Shown here: positions 45,251-57,978 of the stretch, in pieces | Numbering within the stretch: the first letter of the stretch is position 1 | Layout of the letters: each line of letters begins with the position of its first letter | NCBI RefSeq assembly: GCF_901933205.1 | Contig: NC_044573.1 | Coordinates: forward strand, 60,561,493 to 60,625,492 | Direction: 5' to 3' | DNA length: 64,000 nt | Origin: Camarhynchus parvulus | Lineage: Eukaryota; Chordata; Aves; Passeriformes; Thraupidae | The notes under the pieces: model-generated | The model's database searches: none | What the model saw: the letters and a program-made list of their open reading frames with translations, nothing else | What the model was told of the DNA's origin: nothing | Program-made: the position numbers and the translations under genes

Positions 45251-47059
45251 CCATCTGATACAAAACCATTTTGATAATTTACTCAGTCTAGACATGGAGA
45301 AACAAGATAGTGGAAAACATTTTCATATTGCATTGTCTAGTCCCTGAACCATGCTGTCCCTTGTTAACTGAAAAGGACATCATATTAATCAAAAGAATAC
45401 CCATCATAGAATATTCCATTTAAAACAAAAGGAGAAATTATTATCAATGTTATAAAAATGCAGATGGCAATTCAAATGTCTGCAAGGATTGCAGGCAAAG
45501 AAACAATGCTCCAAATTCTAAATTAAACAAAGAAAAAGCCTTATGGAAAATTAAAAGAAGCACCCCAACATTTAAAATAAAATGTGTGGATTAGGATGTT
45601 GAAAAAACTAGCAAGAGCAGCAACTGTGGAATAAAAATTATTGCAGGGTATATAAACACTAGTTAGAGGAATAGCATGGCCTTCTTCCATCTTGGAAGGC
45701 TGTTATGTTACTAAAAGGCAGCAGTAAAAGATCAGAGCATTGTTAATCAGCATGAAAGGAGAAGATCAGCCAAGAACAGCAAAAAATAAATATATTTTTA
45801 ATGGCTATTAAAAAGCCCAGGTCTTCTGGCCAAGCAGGGAGTCTGAGATGTCTGGTTACCTCACTCTAGCAGGAGACACGGCAATTGAATTTACCCTTTG
45901 GTGTTTACACAAAGGAGGCCAGCTACAGCAGCACCTGAGGTCCTTAGAAACAGACAGCACTGGGGAGCCTGGACAGCTGCTCTGGCTGCCCTCTTGGTGT
46001 TGGCTTGGTTAGACAACATCTTCATCTGTCTGTGCAGAGCAGCTGAATAACCCTGGGATGCTGTGGCACTGAACCATCATTCACAGCAACAGCTTAAGTC
46101 CACAAAGCCTGAATTCCACCTACATTTAATATAGTAGGTTGCATTTCTTACAATGTATAGAATTTCCTACAAAATTCCTGTGCAGTTAATACCATGCCTC
46201 CATATTTCCAGATGGAGCTGGGCCCTTTGAGGCACTTAAACAATAGAAAACCCTGGAAATTTTAACTGCTGGGAAGACTTTCAGTAGAGTTCAGTGAATG
46301 AGGAATATGAAAAGAAACACATCAGGGTTTCAGTGACTGTAAGTCTCACAGATCAATTATGTACCCACTAGAGGAGCAGAACATGGGGTCGCTGTGTTAA
46401 ATAAAACATTGTCTAAATCCTACCTTCCTGGAGGAGGATCTCACTGCTGGAACTTTGATATCCCCTGCAGTCATTCAGGAGCTTCCAGACACCTCTGCCA
46501 CAAAGTTTCAGGCTAGACTTATACCCAAACACCATCTTGCTAAGCATTTTTGGCAGGACAGCATACAAATGAGATCAGACTGCTAACTCAAACATATTGA
46601 GTGTTGCTCAATTTCTGAAGAGAGTTGTTCTGCACGAGTCAACTTTTCCTCACTCACTTTCTAACGCAGAAGTGGATCCATCTTTCACAGCAGTTTCTGG
46701 AGTGGAACAAAGCTAAAAGGCTTATTTCACAGGAGTGCTCAGTAAAAGTAATGAAGTGCCTTGCACCACAGACCAGCTCCTGCTGCAGTGGGACTCACTG
46801 CTGTACGTGTGACCGAGGCCAGAGCTGATGACACCCTTCTCTAGGGAAAGCAAAGACTGAAAAATTCAAGCTTCTAAAACATGATACTTCTTGTGAATCA
46901 TATGCCAAAAATTGCCTCACCCAAGGGTCATTTAATATGCAATTTCAAAGCAGATGTATTTTTCTAATGCTATTTACAGATCTCTCAAATTGTAAATTAA
47001 ATTCCTTTTGTTGCTCAGACTTTTTTTTCCCCTGCTGAAATATAACACTGATACAAGTC
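45251..47059. other. non-coding stretch, nothing recognised
   Basis: Chance frames only. A slightly GC-richer patch at 45880-46110 shows no ORF, repeat or promoter character. Confidence 0.55.
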
Positions 47060-47240
47060 TGGGTGTTATTTTAGGATGTCGCTAATATTTTTATTTTTAT
47101 CTTTTACTGCTTGTTAAAGTTTCTCCGGCTCCCATTTAAACATCTGTGGAAAATACAAGTGGATTTACATTTCAATAAGAAGTTTTCGTTGGTTATTTTT
47201 TCTCCTGTATGAAATCTCTCCTCCTATTTTCATGATTTCA
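47060..47240. promoter_or_regulatory. candidate conserved non-coding element
   Basis: GGATGTCGCTAATATTTTT, TTCTCCGGCTCCC and GTTTTCGTTGGTTATTT combine retained CpGs with homeodomain/FOX-like words. Tentative. Confidence 0.25.
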
Positions 47241-49079
47241 TGGGAGGAAATCCAGTCTTCTTCTTCTGCACCCTAACTTTTTTTTGGTTCTTTCTGAAAA
47301 CTTTGAGCTAATTCTTTAACTGATTGGAAGAAAGGAAGGATTCCTTTACTCACCTTATGCTTTGGCCATTCATTTTTAGCAGGATCTCAAAATTACATAG
47401 ATTATATTCACAAGTAATATATTATGATTTTTTTGTGCAGGTTGCAATAACTGAGACAGCTTTGGATTTTTAAAACTCCATTTGTTGTTGAAACATTAAA
47501 TTCAGAGGTAGTAACTGCATTGATCCATGTGAAGTGCAGCAGAGTCCAACCAAAGGCAGTTCAAGAAAGCAGCATTTAAGATGCATGGCACATTTCAGCT
47601 GGGGTTCAGGGTCTGGATCTGAAACTGAACCAAAGCCAAGAATAATTTATTTCCATGGCTTTATTTCTCATTTAGATTAAAAAGGAAAAGAAAGAAAGCA
47701 CAAAATTGCTTTAAATCTCACAGACCCAAATGTAGTCAGATCTGCAGAGTATAGTCCCACAGGTTCAGGTTCAGGAAACAGAGCTTTAGGTTTCAAATAG
47801 CTGGGGTTTACATTTGATGGTGCACTTAAGGTGGTCTAATCTAGCACTTTACTGGATTATTTTATCTTAATTTTTACTATAAATTTAAATTGAGGCCCAA
47901 ATGTTCTCGCCCAAATCAAGCAGCATGGCCTCACAATTTTAAAATCAGGATAAGTATTTTCAGGAACAAGACATTTTGGGAATTTCTAGAAATCAGATGC
48001 CGTGTAGGCTACCAGGATATACTACACATTATACTGCTTTAATTCATAACACCAGCAACACACTACTCTTTGATAGTTATCATTTCAGTTCTATTTTGGT
48101 TAATTCTCAAATCTAAGCCTTTTCAAAGCTACAAAATCCACAGCATGAGAGCAGAAATCCTTTGGAAGCAGAATTCACCACCAGTTTCCTAGGACTTCAT
48201 GAAGAATGATCACATCCAGAATAGTAAAAAACAAGTTAGAAGTGCTTCAGCGTCATACTGCTGTAGCAGCTTCAGTTGTGGAAATAACCTGCACTGGAGC
48301 ACAGGCAAGTCAGTTATGCCAGGCTGGCTTGTCTGCTGTGGTCTGTGTCACCTCAATCCAGTGCTTGACAAATGCAAGTATCTTATGTGCATTGTAAAAG
48401 GTGACTTATTGCAAAATCTTATCACTGTTCTGCCTGCTTGGGGTCCTGTCATCCCTCCTCTGCAGGACAAAGGCATGATTTCCACATTCACCTGGAGCTC
48501 TGAAAAGCATCTGTAGGACAAAACCTGTTTGAAAAGAGAGAAATTTGTGCATCTTGACAATATAAGGCTGTAAAAAGAAATTGCCTAAGGGAGGTGGGGA
48601 GAGAAAATAGATCTTGTGCTTATCATTTTCTCTTTTATTTTTTCTTCAAAGGACTAAATGCACACAGAGAAGTACACGAAACCAGACTAATCCTGGCAGA
48701 CTCCAGAAGATAACGAACTTCTGGGGAATTCTATTTGAGATAGGGATATGTGGAGAGCTCCCATGTGCTTTTGATGACAGCACATTTCTTCTTCCTCAGG
48801 TTTCTTTACTTACTTTGAGAGACAAGACTTCAAGAATTTTCACTTCATGAACATTGTAGAAAAAATTCAGAATGTGGTCAATCCTCTGGGAAAATAAACC
48901 TTTACCTTCTTGCTGTTTTGCTGCTTAAAAGACTTTCACCTAATTTATTCTGATTGCTTGACTCTTATAAATTATGGACCAGATCTACACCATCTAATAA
49001 ATTAGTGCAGCACTGCTAACCAAGGCAAGTTCATTTACAGGAGCCTAGATTGAATGCTCTGTTGCCTTTGGGTATGTCT
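47241..49079. other. non-coding stretch, nothing recognised
   Basis: The longest frame is 105 codons at 48199-48516 on the plus strand, with no motif. No mobile element identified. Confidence 0.55.
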
Positions 49080-49240
49080 TCTGCAGTAAGCAATTTCCCC
49101 AAGCTGTTTGAATTACTTTAGAGTGTCAAGATATTTTGCACTCTATTAATGAGATTAGCTTTATTACGTTTATCTAAAGTTTCAACAGATGATGGCATTT
49201 TAAATTATTAAAGCAATAAAATTAAAGAGGGTTTTTTTCA
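49080..49240. promoter_or_regulatory. candidate conserved non-coding element
   Basis: CTATTAATGAGATTAGC, TTATTACGTTTATC and TAAATTATTAAAGC occur within about 80 bases, giving a dense series of homeodomain-type TAAT/ATTA cores with one retained CpG. Base composition contributes to this. Confidence 0.3.
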
Positions 49241-52200
49241 TTAAAAAAACAGGGAAAAAAAGAGCCAACCAAGTCCTAACAAGTTTGCCAGCATTGTGAA
49301 CTGAAAAAGAAGCAGTCAGAACTGGCAAAATATTCAACATGGATAAGGCAGGTTATGACTGGGAAATATGGAAAATTATTCATCCAACTGCATAATGACT
49401 TAATAAAAATACATACTTTACACACTGCAGGCTACTATGTCACCATTTATACTTGTAAAAACAATCTCCTTTTATCTCTCCAGGCTGTGGAACATCTGGT
49501 AAGCAGCTTCCATTCTGCATTCTTTGTTGCCCACTAAAACTTTAGGGTTTGAGGAAAACCCATTACCCAACTTGCCCCTAAAAAGTAAATATTTTAAGAG
49601 ATCCACCAAAATGTCTGAGGATAATTCACTTATTTATGGACATGCTATTAACTTTATAGTTCAAGCCAGTTCTGCCTCAAAGGTTCTGCTTCTGATGGTG
49701 TGAAACCTGTTTTTCATGGCAGATGAATAGGAGGGAGGATAGCCCTTCTTAGAAGGAAAGCTTTTAACAACTTTAGAGAACTGAGCTGTGCAGTGCAACT
49801 CAATCAAATGCAGCAAGCAGACCTGAAGACTGGGCTTCTTCAAAATATTTCACCATGACTGTCTTTGGAGGGGAATTTTCTCACAAGCATTTTCTTTCTA
49901 ACTTTTTTTTTTAATATCTCTCATTAAAAATATCAACACCCAAAACTTTTTCTCTCTGACCTGCCACATCAGTGCCCTTCAGGACAGTCATGGTCTTCCT
50001 CATCTTCATCATCTTGTCATGCTTCCTTCAGTTTCTCCCTGGTCATACCTGTGAGTGACAGAAGGAAAGCTATGGGACAGCCATGGAGCTGAGCTGGCAG
50101 GTCAGATCCAGAGGGTGTCCTTTGGAGCTTTGCCTCATCTTGTTTAAAAGTGGAGGACATGGGAGTGGAAAAATAATATGCTGTAAAACAAACCTACAGA
50201 TTTAGTGCAGCTACAAATCTCCCAGTATTTTTACATTCCCTGTGCCCCAGAGAAGCAAGTTTTGAAACAACAATATTTTTATATGTCTCAACACTTGCCC
50301 AACTTATTCCCCACACAGAAAGGGTAACTGGGTGCCATGAGATGGCAGGAGGCAGAAATACCTCTGGAGCACCGTTTTCTTCCAGGAATGCTTCTGAGTC
50401 TGTTGCTGGTGCTCAGTTCTTACCAGGCTCAGCAGGATCTCAGCCCAGGGACCTGCTGGGGGCTTAAGCAGCAAAACATTCACCCCTGTCTCTGCTCAGC
50501 ACTTCCAGAGGACCCATGCCAAGGCTATATGAGGGATCTCATTGGCTTTGAGCTCTTTTCCCTCCATAGCCTTCTAGGTCTGGCTCTGGCTCCACCCCAG
50601 AGTAAATGTCCAGTAGCAGCCTGATGAAAATCTGGACAGGGACAGTTGCTCTGACAGGAAAACATCTGAGTTGCAAACAGTTTTGTTTCAACAGTCTGGG
50701 CAGGATAGGTCAAGTAATGGCATGGTCCTAAGGATGAAAGACATTGGAGTTACATCATTTCTAGACATTGCAAAAAGGCACTGGACTTGAATCTGAAAAG
50801 GTTTGCTTAGAATTAGCATTGAAAACATATGTACAGGTTCTCAGCTGAGCTCTTAAGGCTCCTACAATTTGTTATACTGGCACTTCCCGCCCCTGGCTTT
50901 GTTTAAAGCTACCCAGATGCGCAGTGTGACAGAGCCCCAGACATAAGGCATGCACATTTACTGCTCTGCCCCAGCCCTGCACACTGTCCAACAGGTGGGA
51001 CTGCTGAAGATCATATATGCTGGTGGTACCACATGAAGACTAGGAGGGAGATGCTCTGGGTCAGCAGGAAAATACAACAGGAAAATACTTTTCAAGTCAG
51101 GAGGAGGGAGTTTTACCTGTTTTAATACCTAACTGGTGGGGTTCTCTGGAGGGAGCCCATGATGCCAAGGAGAAGATACAGCTGTCTGCCATGGCCTCCC
51201 TGGGTATCCTTACTCCCATCTCAATTGACATTTCTTTCCTGACTTCGAAGAGGAGAAAAGAAGAAGATCCCTCTCTTGCTCTTACAAAACAAAACTCTCC
51301 CTCTCCCTCCTGCCCTGCACTTTGGATGAAAAGAAATGATGAACACACAACAACCCTCCCCTGGGGCTCCCAGGCAGGGTAAGGAGGCACTGCTGGCACA
51401 GGTTTTCCTTGTTTAACTTACAGGATTGCATTCATGTCTTTAGCTTTTAGTCTGTTTCTTTTTAAGAAAATATACTGGATAAAAGTAATTCCTTAGGGCA
51501 AAAAAAAGACATTTGGCTTTGAGTTTCATTCAACTTATTAGTCCAAGCTGCTTGTGGTACAATTGTAATTGTGCCAGCTATCTAGTTAAATGTCCAGCTT
51601 GCTCTGGTTCTGTGAGTGTTTCTCCTCAGAGTAACTTGTAGCTATACAGAAAAGAGTACAAATCTTAGCACTTGGAAAAGACAAGAAAAACTATTACTGT
51701 TAAGTCCATAGGTTTCAGAATTTAAAGGGTAGGGTAGTTTTGATCTGCATGTGCTGCTCTTAAAATGTTCTGGTTTGTGATAATTACTTCTAAATTACCT
51801 ACTGGAATGCAAACATGAAAAAAAGGGAAACATTCAGCAGAGAATGTCAGCAACAGCAAAACACTAACAGAGGACTAACAATTTACCTGTAAGAAATTAT
51901 CAGAAAATGGGTTCCAGCTGAATAAATAAAGTGAAGTATTTTTTGAAGTTTAACCTGCAACATTCTTATAGATCTAGGGGAAAAAAAAAGATTCTTGGTC
52001 TGTTAGCACAGCTACTGGGAAAACGACAGATCCTGAGCAGGGGAGCTGGGACATTCTGCCTCCTTCAGGAGCCAGGCTGGAGCTCTTGGCAGCACATATA
52101 TCCCTTCCTAGATCTCCAGGAGATTTCTTTGTGAACTCTGATGGTGATTTCCAAGCATGTCTTTGTTTGTAGACACCCTAAGATATTAGGCTGGAGAGGC

Positions 52201-53383
52201 AGAGCACATGGCACTGCCTTACATTCTATTGCCACTGGGCTTGTTTTCCTTACCTGCCATTTACCAGCCTTTTCAAGGCAGGCCACAGGCAGAAAAACCA
52301 TTGCCCTTGGCCCCTTGTTTGTGGCAGCAAGAGAAGGCAGAGCCAGTGGCAAAGCAGAGAAAGCATTCATCCATCACAAGCAAAACTCCAGGATGGGCAA
52401 AGTTTGAAAGAGAATCCTTCAAGAGCTTGCTTAGGACTGCGCTAGGAGCTGCAGTGGCTGCTTTTACACCAGGAGAGACTCTCTTAGGAAGGTCAACAGC
52501 ATGGCAGATTCGATCAGAAATGCCAGAGAAGTCTACACAGGGAGGCCAGTTTCCTCTGGTATAAGACTTGTATGAGATCAGACAGCCAAAAAAAATGTTC
52601 AATAATGAAAGCTGCTCTCTTATCATTACAGGAACATGGTCATTTCTGCTCTTCTTCAGCCTCTCCTGAAAGAGAAGAAATTTAATGATCTGCAAATATA
52701 TAGAATATTAAAGTACCCAGAAAATACAAGTGAGAAAGGGTACATTTCTCTGGAATTCAATGAAGGTTAATTCGCTGTTTTCAAACAAAGCAGTAACAGC
52801 CCTCTTCAAAGCAGAAGTATCTCATCAGTGCCCACAAGGACAGAGAGGGATTTGTGATTTCAGGACCAGACCCTTTGGGAATGAATAAAATAGAAGGTTG
52901 TGTTATTCTGATAACATTCTTCTGTATATTTCAGTCTCCATTATGCTCTGGACACAAAACATTTAATTTAATTAGGGATAGAGCAAGAAGGTCATGTTAT
53001 GGTTTTGGTTTTGAAGAACTACATTAGTCAGGTTGTGATTTGCACAACACAAATAGGGGATGGGGTTCCATTTTTAGCCAAACCACCCAAGTCCAGAGGG
53101 GATAGAAAGCCCAGATAAAAGGGTCTGAGTTTAGTCTCATGTCTGTAATGGACAAACTAGAGTGGTTTAGGTTTAAATGCTGCAAAACCTCATCACTCAG
53201 GTTTTGGTTCTGCAAAAACAAAAACAACTTGGGGTTGGTTTGGATGTCATTCCATTTTATCTGAATCACCAACAATGGGGGAGGGGATGGGGCTGGTTAC
53301 GCCTCATCTCCAGCTTCAGCAGCAGCTTTAACAGCACTGGTGCAAATTTTCCTGTGACTTTTCAGGAGACAGAGGAAAACAGC
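49241..53383. other. 4.1 kb non-coding stretch
   Basis: Overlapping frames on both strands at 52065-52695 (up to 140 codons) and at 50337-50713 have no recognisable domain. A 95-codon frame at 50337-50624 contains a hydrophobic MLLSLLLVLSS segment that mimics a signal peptide but has no supporting context. No repeat family identified. Confidence 0.5.
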
Positions 53384-53436
53384 CAAAAAAGAGAAAAAAA
53401 CAACCAAACAAAAAAACCACAGCAACAACAACAAAG
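53384..53436. repeat. A-rich / (CAA)n low-complexity tract
   Basis: Runs of A, AACCAAAC and AGCAACAACAACAA make up the segment. It gives a false poly-Q peptide in a plus-strand frame. Confidence 0.85.
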
Positions 53437-54067
53437 ATTACCAAATCAGTTTAGGACTCCGTTTTTTGAGATGCTAAGCAACTGTGCAAGTTGTCAGGCT
53501 AACACAGCTGCTGGCACCTTTAGAAAATCTTGACAGCACAGAGTGTTTTGTAGGGGTCTGAGCCAGCAGCACTTTACAAGTCAGGCTCTTGACTGGCAGA
53601 GCTGTCACCAAGCTCCTGAAGTTTGAGAGCCAAGGATTTGCTCCACTGAGCCAGAGTTCACTGCTGCAACCAATCATGTAGGCCCCATTCATAAAGTCAG
53701 TCAACTTGGATAGAAGTAATTAGAGCTATAAAGTGTTAGAGATTTAGGAATTCAGAGGGCATTTGAAACTGAGATATCATATTCTCTGAGCTGAAACGTT
53801 AGCATTGTCCAGTACAGGAAATGTGTTGGGAATGATTAGAAAAAGAACATCTGATTTACAGTTATGAAACAATTCATTTAGACAATGCTATTCATAGAGT
53901 AATTCAGAAATTTTTATTATTCTTTCTTCTACTTCCTCTGGCTCTGTATTGATTTTTTCTCAAATGCAAATTCATCTTTAATGCAAGTTGTGAACTTTTT
54001 CAGAAATTAATCCTAGTTGTGTCCTCTAGAAATAATTTCCCTCCTTTTTGATTGTTCTATTTTCAGC
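53437..54067. other. non-coding spacer
   Basis: Nothing recognised. AT content rises toward the next repeat. Confidence 0.6.
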
Positions 54068-54193
54068 AAATTAAAAAATAATATATTTATATAAATGTAT
54101 ATTTATTATATAAAATATTATATATTATATATTATATATATTTATTATATGTAATATAATATATATAAATTATATATAATATATAATATACAT
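54068..54193. repeat. pure AT-rich tract (TATAT/TTAT units)
   Basis: About 125 bases almost wholly A and T, built of TATATTATAT, TTTATTATAT and ATATAATAT units that are largely self-complementary. It could act as a flexible or unwinding DNA segment. It is a simple repeat, probably variable between individuals. Confidence 0.92.
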
Positions 54194-54920
54194 TGTCAAT
54201 TTTATTAAGAATCAGACACAAGCAGTTAAATTTAGGTGCTCCTTTAATTTGGACCAGAAAAAATGCCGATACAAGGTTCATTGAAGATACTTCCTTTGCT
54301 TAAATCAATGTTGAATCAGTTCCACAATCAACAATTACATGTCAGTGTAGTCCTATCAAGTAAATAAATAAGACTACATTAATGAAAGGCAAAACATTTC
54401 TCATCTTCTTCCTATCATCTGATCTCTAGACCCCTCTTCTTATACTGCTGCATCCAAACCCTTCTTTCACACTCAAGTTCTGCATATTAATTTCCCAAAA
54501 ATGACTTCTTCTCCAGAATATGGAGAAGAGAGACTGGATGATGATTACACAGGCTATCTGGTAGAGCTGGGGCAGCACACACATCTCCTCTCCAGTTTCC
54601 CAACCAATCTCCTCAGTACATCCATGTTTGCAGAATGCTCGAATCTGTAAAGATAAAGTGGATTGGAGGCACGTGTGCTCATTATCACATAATTCATTCT
54701 TGGTCACAGTGACTATATAATACATTGATCAATCTTATTGTAGCTTGCCTTATCCATTTTCTGAATTCTTTCAGCGTCTCTTGTTTGTGCATTATTTTTC
54801 TCTTTCTTTTGACTTTTTTTGCCTCATTTTTTCTAATTTCTCAACTCACTTCAGATATGCCCTTTTCCCTCCATCTCTTATCACAACTCCTCTATATCCC
54901 TTCTTTCTCCTTATATCCTG
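54194..54920. other. non-coding spacer
   Basis: A pyrimidine-rich stretch near 54770-54915. Chance frames only. Confidence 0.55.
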
Positions 54921-54936
54921 ATATATATATATATAT
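54921..54936. repeat. (AT)8 microsatellite
   Basis: A perfect AT dinucleotide run followed by GAGTGTGTATATAT. Confidence 0.9.
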
Positions 54937-55388
54937 GAGTGTGTATATATCCTTAATATCAAATGCTCATCTTAACCCCTTCACATGAACCCCTGAACAT
55001 TATATTTTTGCACTACAATGACAATAAATTGCTCTAAGGAATTGCATGTCCCCTCACACAGAAACCAAGGATTACTTTGTAGCTCCTGTAATTTTTTTAC
55101 ACGCTGCATTCATCCCTACAACCCCAGAAATTTTTAATACTTATGAGAAGGAAAACTGTTCTTTGCAATTGTAATTCCTAAACCAGCTCTGATGTTGACA
55201 TATTCTGGCACAACTGTCCTACACAGCATGAATTAAAACTTGGATTTTTTCCAATTTCCTACCTCAACCTCTTTCAGACTACCAGTAGCACTCCAGAGTC
55301 ACTATTGAGTAGACTCAGAAAAAAAACAAAAACAGAAACAAAAATGTGGATAAACAGAGAGACCTTCTTTTTGCAGACAGCAAAATTT
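54937..55388. other. non-coding spacer
   Basis: Nothing recognised. Confidence 0.6.
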
Positions 55389-55415
55389 AAAAAAAAAAAA
55401 AAAAAAAAGAAAAAA
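55389..55415. repeat. poly(A) tract
   Basis: A20 at 55389-55408, a G, then A6. No retroposed gene is recognisable next to it. Confidence 0.92.
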
Positions 55416-57245
55416 GCTTTGAGACGGAGTGTTCTTATTTTGGCAAATTTTGTCTAAAGGGGTCGTGGGCATGGTTTTTTTCTGCCTTTCACAAAGGAAA
55501 TGAAATGCAAACAAGTCTCCTTTATAACTCATTTGAGACTTTTTAAACATTGAGAACTCAAGAATTTCATTACTAACATTCCCATGGCAACTGTAACTTG
55601 TCCATACTGCACGTGTATATGGCATCATAAAAACGAACACTCCAGGCAGTAATAGAAAATTTCTGGAAAATGCTTTTGTACCATGTCAGTTATTGCAGAA
55701 ATTAAGATGCTGATTCCATCATATATGTTATATCAAAATGTCAGCCAGAAGGCTAAAGCAATATTGGATAATTTTCTTAAGCACTAAGGTGCTCTCTTAA
55801 CTTCCTGGGAGAAGTTCCCATAATTTTGGCACCATCCTTGAACATTCTCCACTTTCACCCACCTTTACACTGTCCTTGGCTCTGTCCACTACCATAAACC
55901 ATGAGGTGAGAAAAAGCTGCAGGTTTGTTGCATGCACAGGATGCAAAAGGCTGGCAGCTCATCTGCTGGGGTTCATCACTGACCCTGTTTCACAGGAACA
56001 CGGGAACAGGCCATAACAGAGATGTCATTAATCACAATGGCCAACTCTTTGGTTCCACCTGCCAATTTGAGGTGTTAGATCCTTCTGCAACTTGAACTGC
56101 AAAGCTTCCCCCCAGTCTATAGGTTGAACTGCTCACTGTTATGCACAAAGTTAATATTCAGGGCAGTTAATAACAGTGGAAACAGCGCTTTGATTTTTTT
56201 TCACATGGTCTCAAGGTTATGCTTGACCATCAGGGAGGAAGTTTCATCCAATGCATCCACATTTAAAAAATACTAACAAACCTTCTGTGAGATGTACAGT
56301 GTATTGTGAGCAAATCACTGTGATACTGTCACCAAATGGAAAGATGAAAATATGGGAGACTCCTGCTCCAGCTGTGGTTTTGGCAGCTGTGGGACTGACG
56401 CTGGCTTGAAGCACGGTACATGACTGGCACAAAGAGCTATTCAGAGGAACAACGGAAAGGAAACACTGTATATTTCACATATGATTTGACCTTCCATAAT
56501 CAAATTTGTTAATAATAACCAGTAAATAGCTGAGTGGTAATGAAATGATACAGAACATATTCTGTGGAAATTTCTAGACAGCACCAAAACTCTCATGCTG
56601 AGTTCTGTAAAATGCCACCCTTTTAAGGAGGAAAGAAGCCATTTGAAAAGCAGCCTTCCCATCCTCCCTTTGATCACATGCAGCAGATGGATTCAGTTAT
56701 GGCAAAATCAATGGAATGAGGAAAGGAATTAAAAGTAATCAGGTAGCTGAGCACTAATACATCCAAGCAGTAGAGTCCAGGCAGCAAAGGAGGACGTATT
56801 GCCGGTGACTGGGGGCTGAACAGAGACAGTGCGAAGGAGATGAAGGAAAAGAATGCTGGGGAATGAAACAGCAAAGCAGAGCTAGAGGCAGACTCCCAGT
56901 CTTGGAGTTTCCCCGAGCAACTCTGTTTAAGGACACTACGCCGGCAAAGTACACTCCTTGTACTGGGGAGCAAGCTCAGCTGGCCTTGGCCACGAAGTGT
57001 GGCTGGGGGGACTCCCCCAGCAAACTCTGCCTGGTGCTGGGCAGGCAGGACACCTTGGACCTGAAGGTACATCCACACACAGAGACCTAACAGGCATGTA
57101 GAGGTAATTTTGAGCAAGGCAAGTTCACTGAAGCCAAATAAAGATTGTAAGCAGTGAAGGCAGAAAAGATAAGTAATAGGCTAGTCTGATTTTTTAATCT
57201 GATGAAATAAATTAAAGCTCCATGAACGGGTGCTTGGTGATTCTT
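55416..57245. other. non-coding stretch
   Basis: A 147-codon minus-strand frame (56674-57117) with a hydrophobic, FFSFISFALSLF-type segment lacks any recognisable family and overlaps other frames on both strands. No mobile element was identified. Confidence 0.5.
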
Positions 57246-57298
57246 GTATACATATATATATATTATATATAGGTGTGTGTGGGTGTGTGTGTGTATAG
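57246..57298. repeat. compound (TA)n(GT)n microsatellite
   Basis: GTATACATATATATATATTATATATAG leads into GTGTGTGTGGGTGTGTGTGTGTATAG. Confidence 0.93.
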
Positions 57299-57439
57299 TA
57301 CATCATAACCCACATGGTGAGGAAGGTAAGAAAAAGTTATCATGATACTTTCAACTGGCCTTGCACTTCATGAATCTCTAAATATATGAATTCATATTTG
57401 AAAGCCCTCTCATGCCCAAAAAGATACGCTGTGGCTTCA

Positions 57440-57491
57440 GTAGGAGTCACACAAAGAAAAGCCAGGTAGGAGCCACACAAGGAAAGTCACA
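57440..57491. repeat. two-copy 26-base tandem duplication
   Basis: Copy one (57440-57465) and copy two (57466-57491) both start GTAGGAG(T/C)CACACAA and continue (A/G)GAAA(A/G)(G/T)C. They differ at a few positions, so the duplication is not recent. Confidence 0.75.
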
Positions 57492-57956
57492 ACCAGCCAA
57501 GCAGTGGAGCTATTGCAGTCACTTTTTTATGCCACCATTGAAGAAAAATCTGAAGCATTTCCCAGTATTTTTTCTGTATGTAAAAGATGGCTGCAAGATC
57601 CAGGTCTCAGCATGTATCCAGGCCTGCTTGGGAAGGTTCTGCTCTGCAGCTGGACATTTTGCACTGCTTATCTCACTGCCACCACTGTGCAGTTTTGTCA
57701 GCACAATGCTGCTTCCTGACTAGTGCACTCCATGACTCTCATTTGCTGTCCTTGCATCACGGAGAGGAGACTTTGTTTATGCACACACATGCACGTGTGA
57801 CACAGAGCTCCCTGGTACTGCATGCATTATAACCTCTGCTTTGACCTTTTCCCTTTGTTGGCTTTGATCAGACTGCAAGATTTTTTGTTGAGGCCTTGCT
57901 ATCTACCCAAAGTATTCAGGCAGAGTGTTAAGGATAAAGCAGTGCAATGCTTGCTG
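57492..57956. other. non-coding spacer with overlapping chance frames
   Basis: Both strands carry 60-103 codon frames without recognisable motifs. Confidence 0.5.
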
Positions 57957-57978
57957 AACAAACAAACAAACAAACAAG
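57957..57978. repeat. (AACA)n microsatellite
   Basis: About five AACA units, continuing less regularly as AGCAAGAAAACAAACCCAAAC. Confidence 0.9.

Noticed and set aside
50337..50624. 95-codon frame with a signal-peptide-like MLLSLLLVLSS segment
   Set aside because: No mature-protein features, no promoter or splice context; hydrophobic runs of this kind arise by chance.
56674..57117. 147-codon minus-strand frame with a hydrophobic N-terminus and a later FFSFISFALSLF segment
   Set aside because: Hydrophobicity comes from a pyrimidine-rich tract; the frame overlaps others on both strands and matches no family I know.
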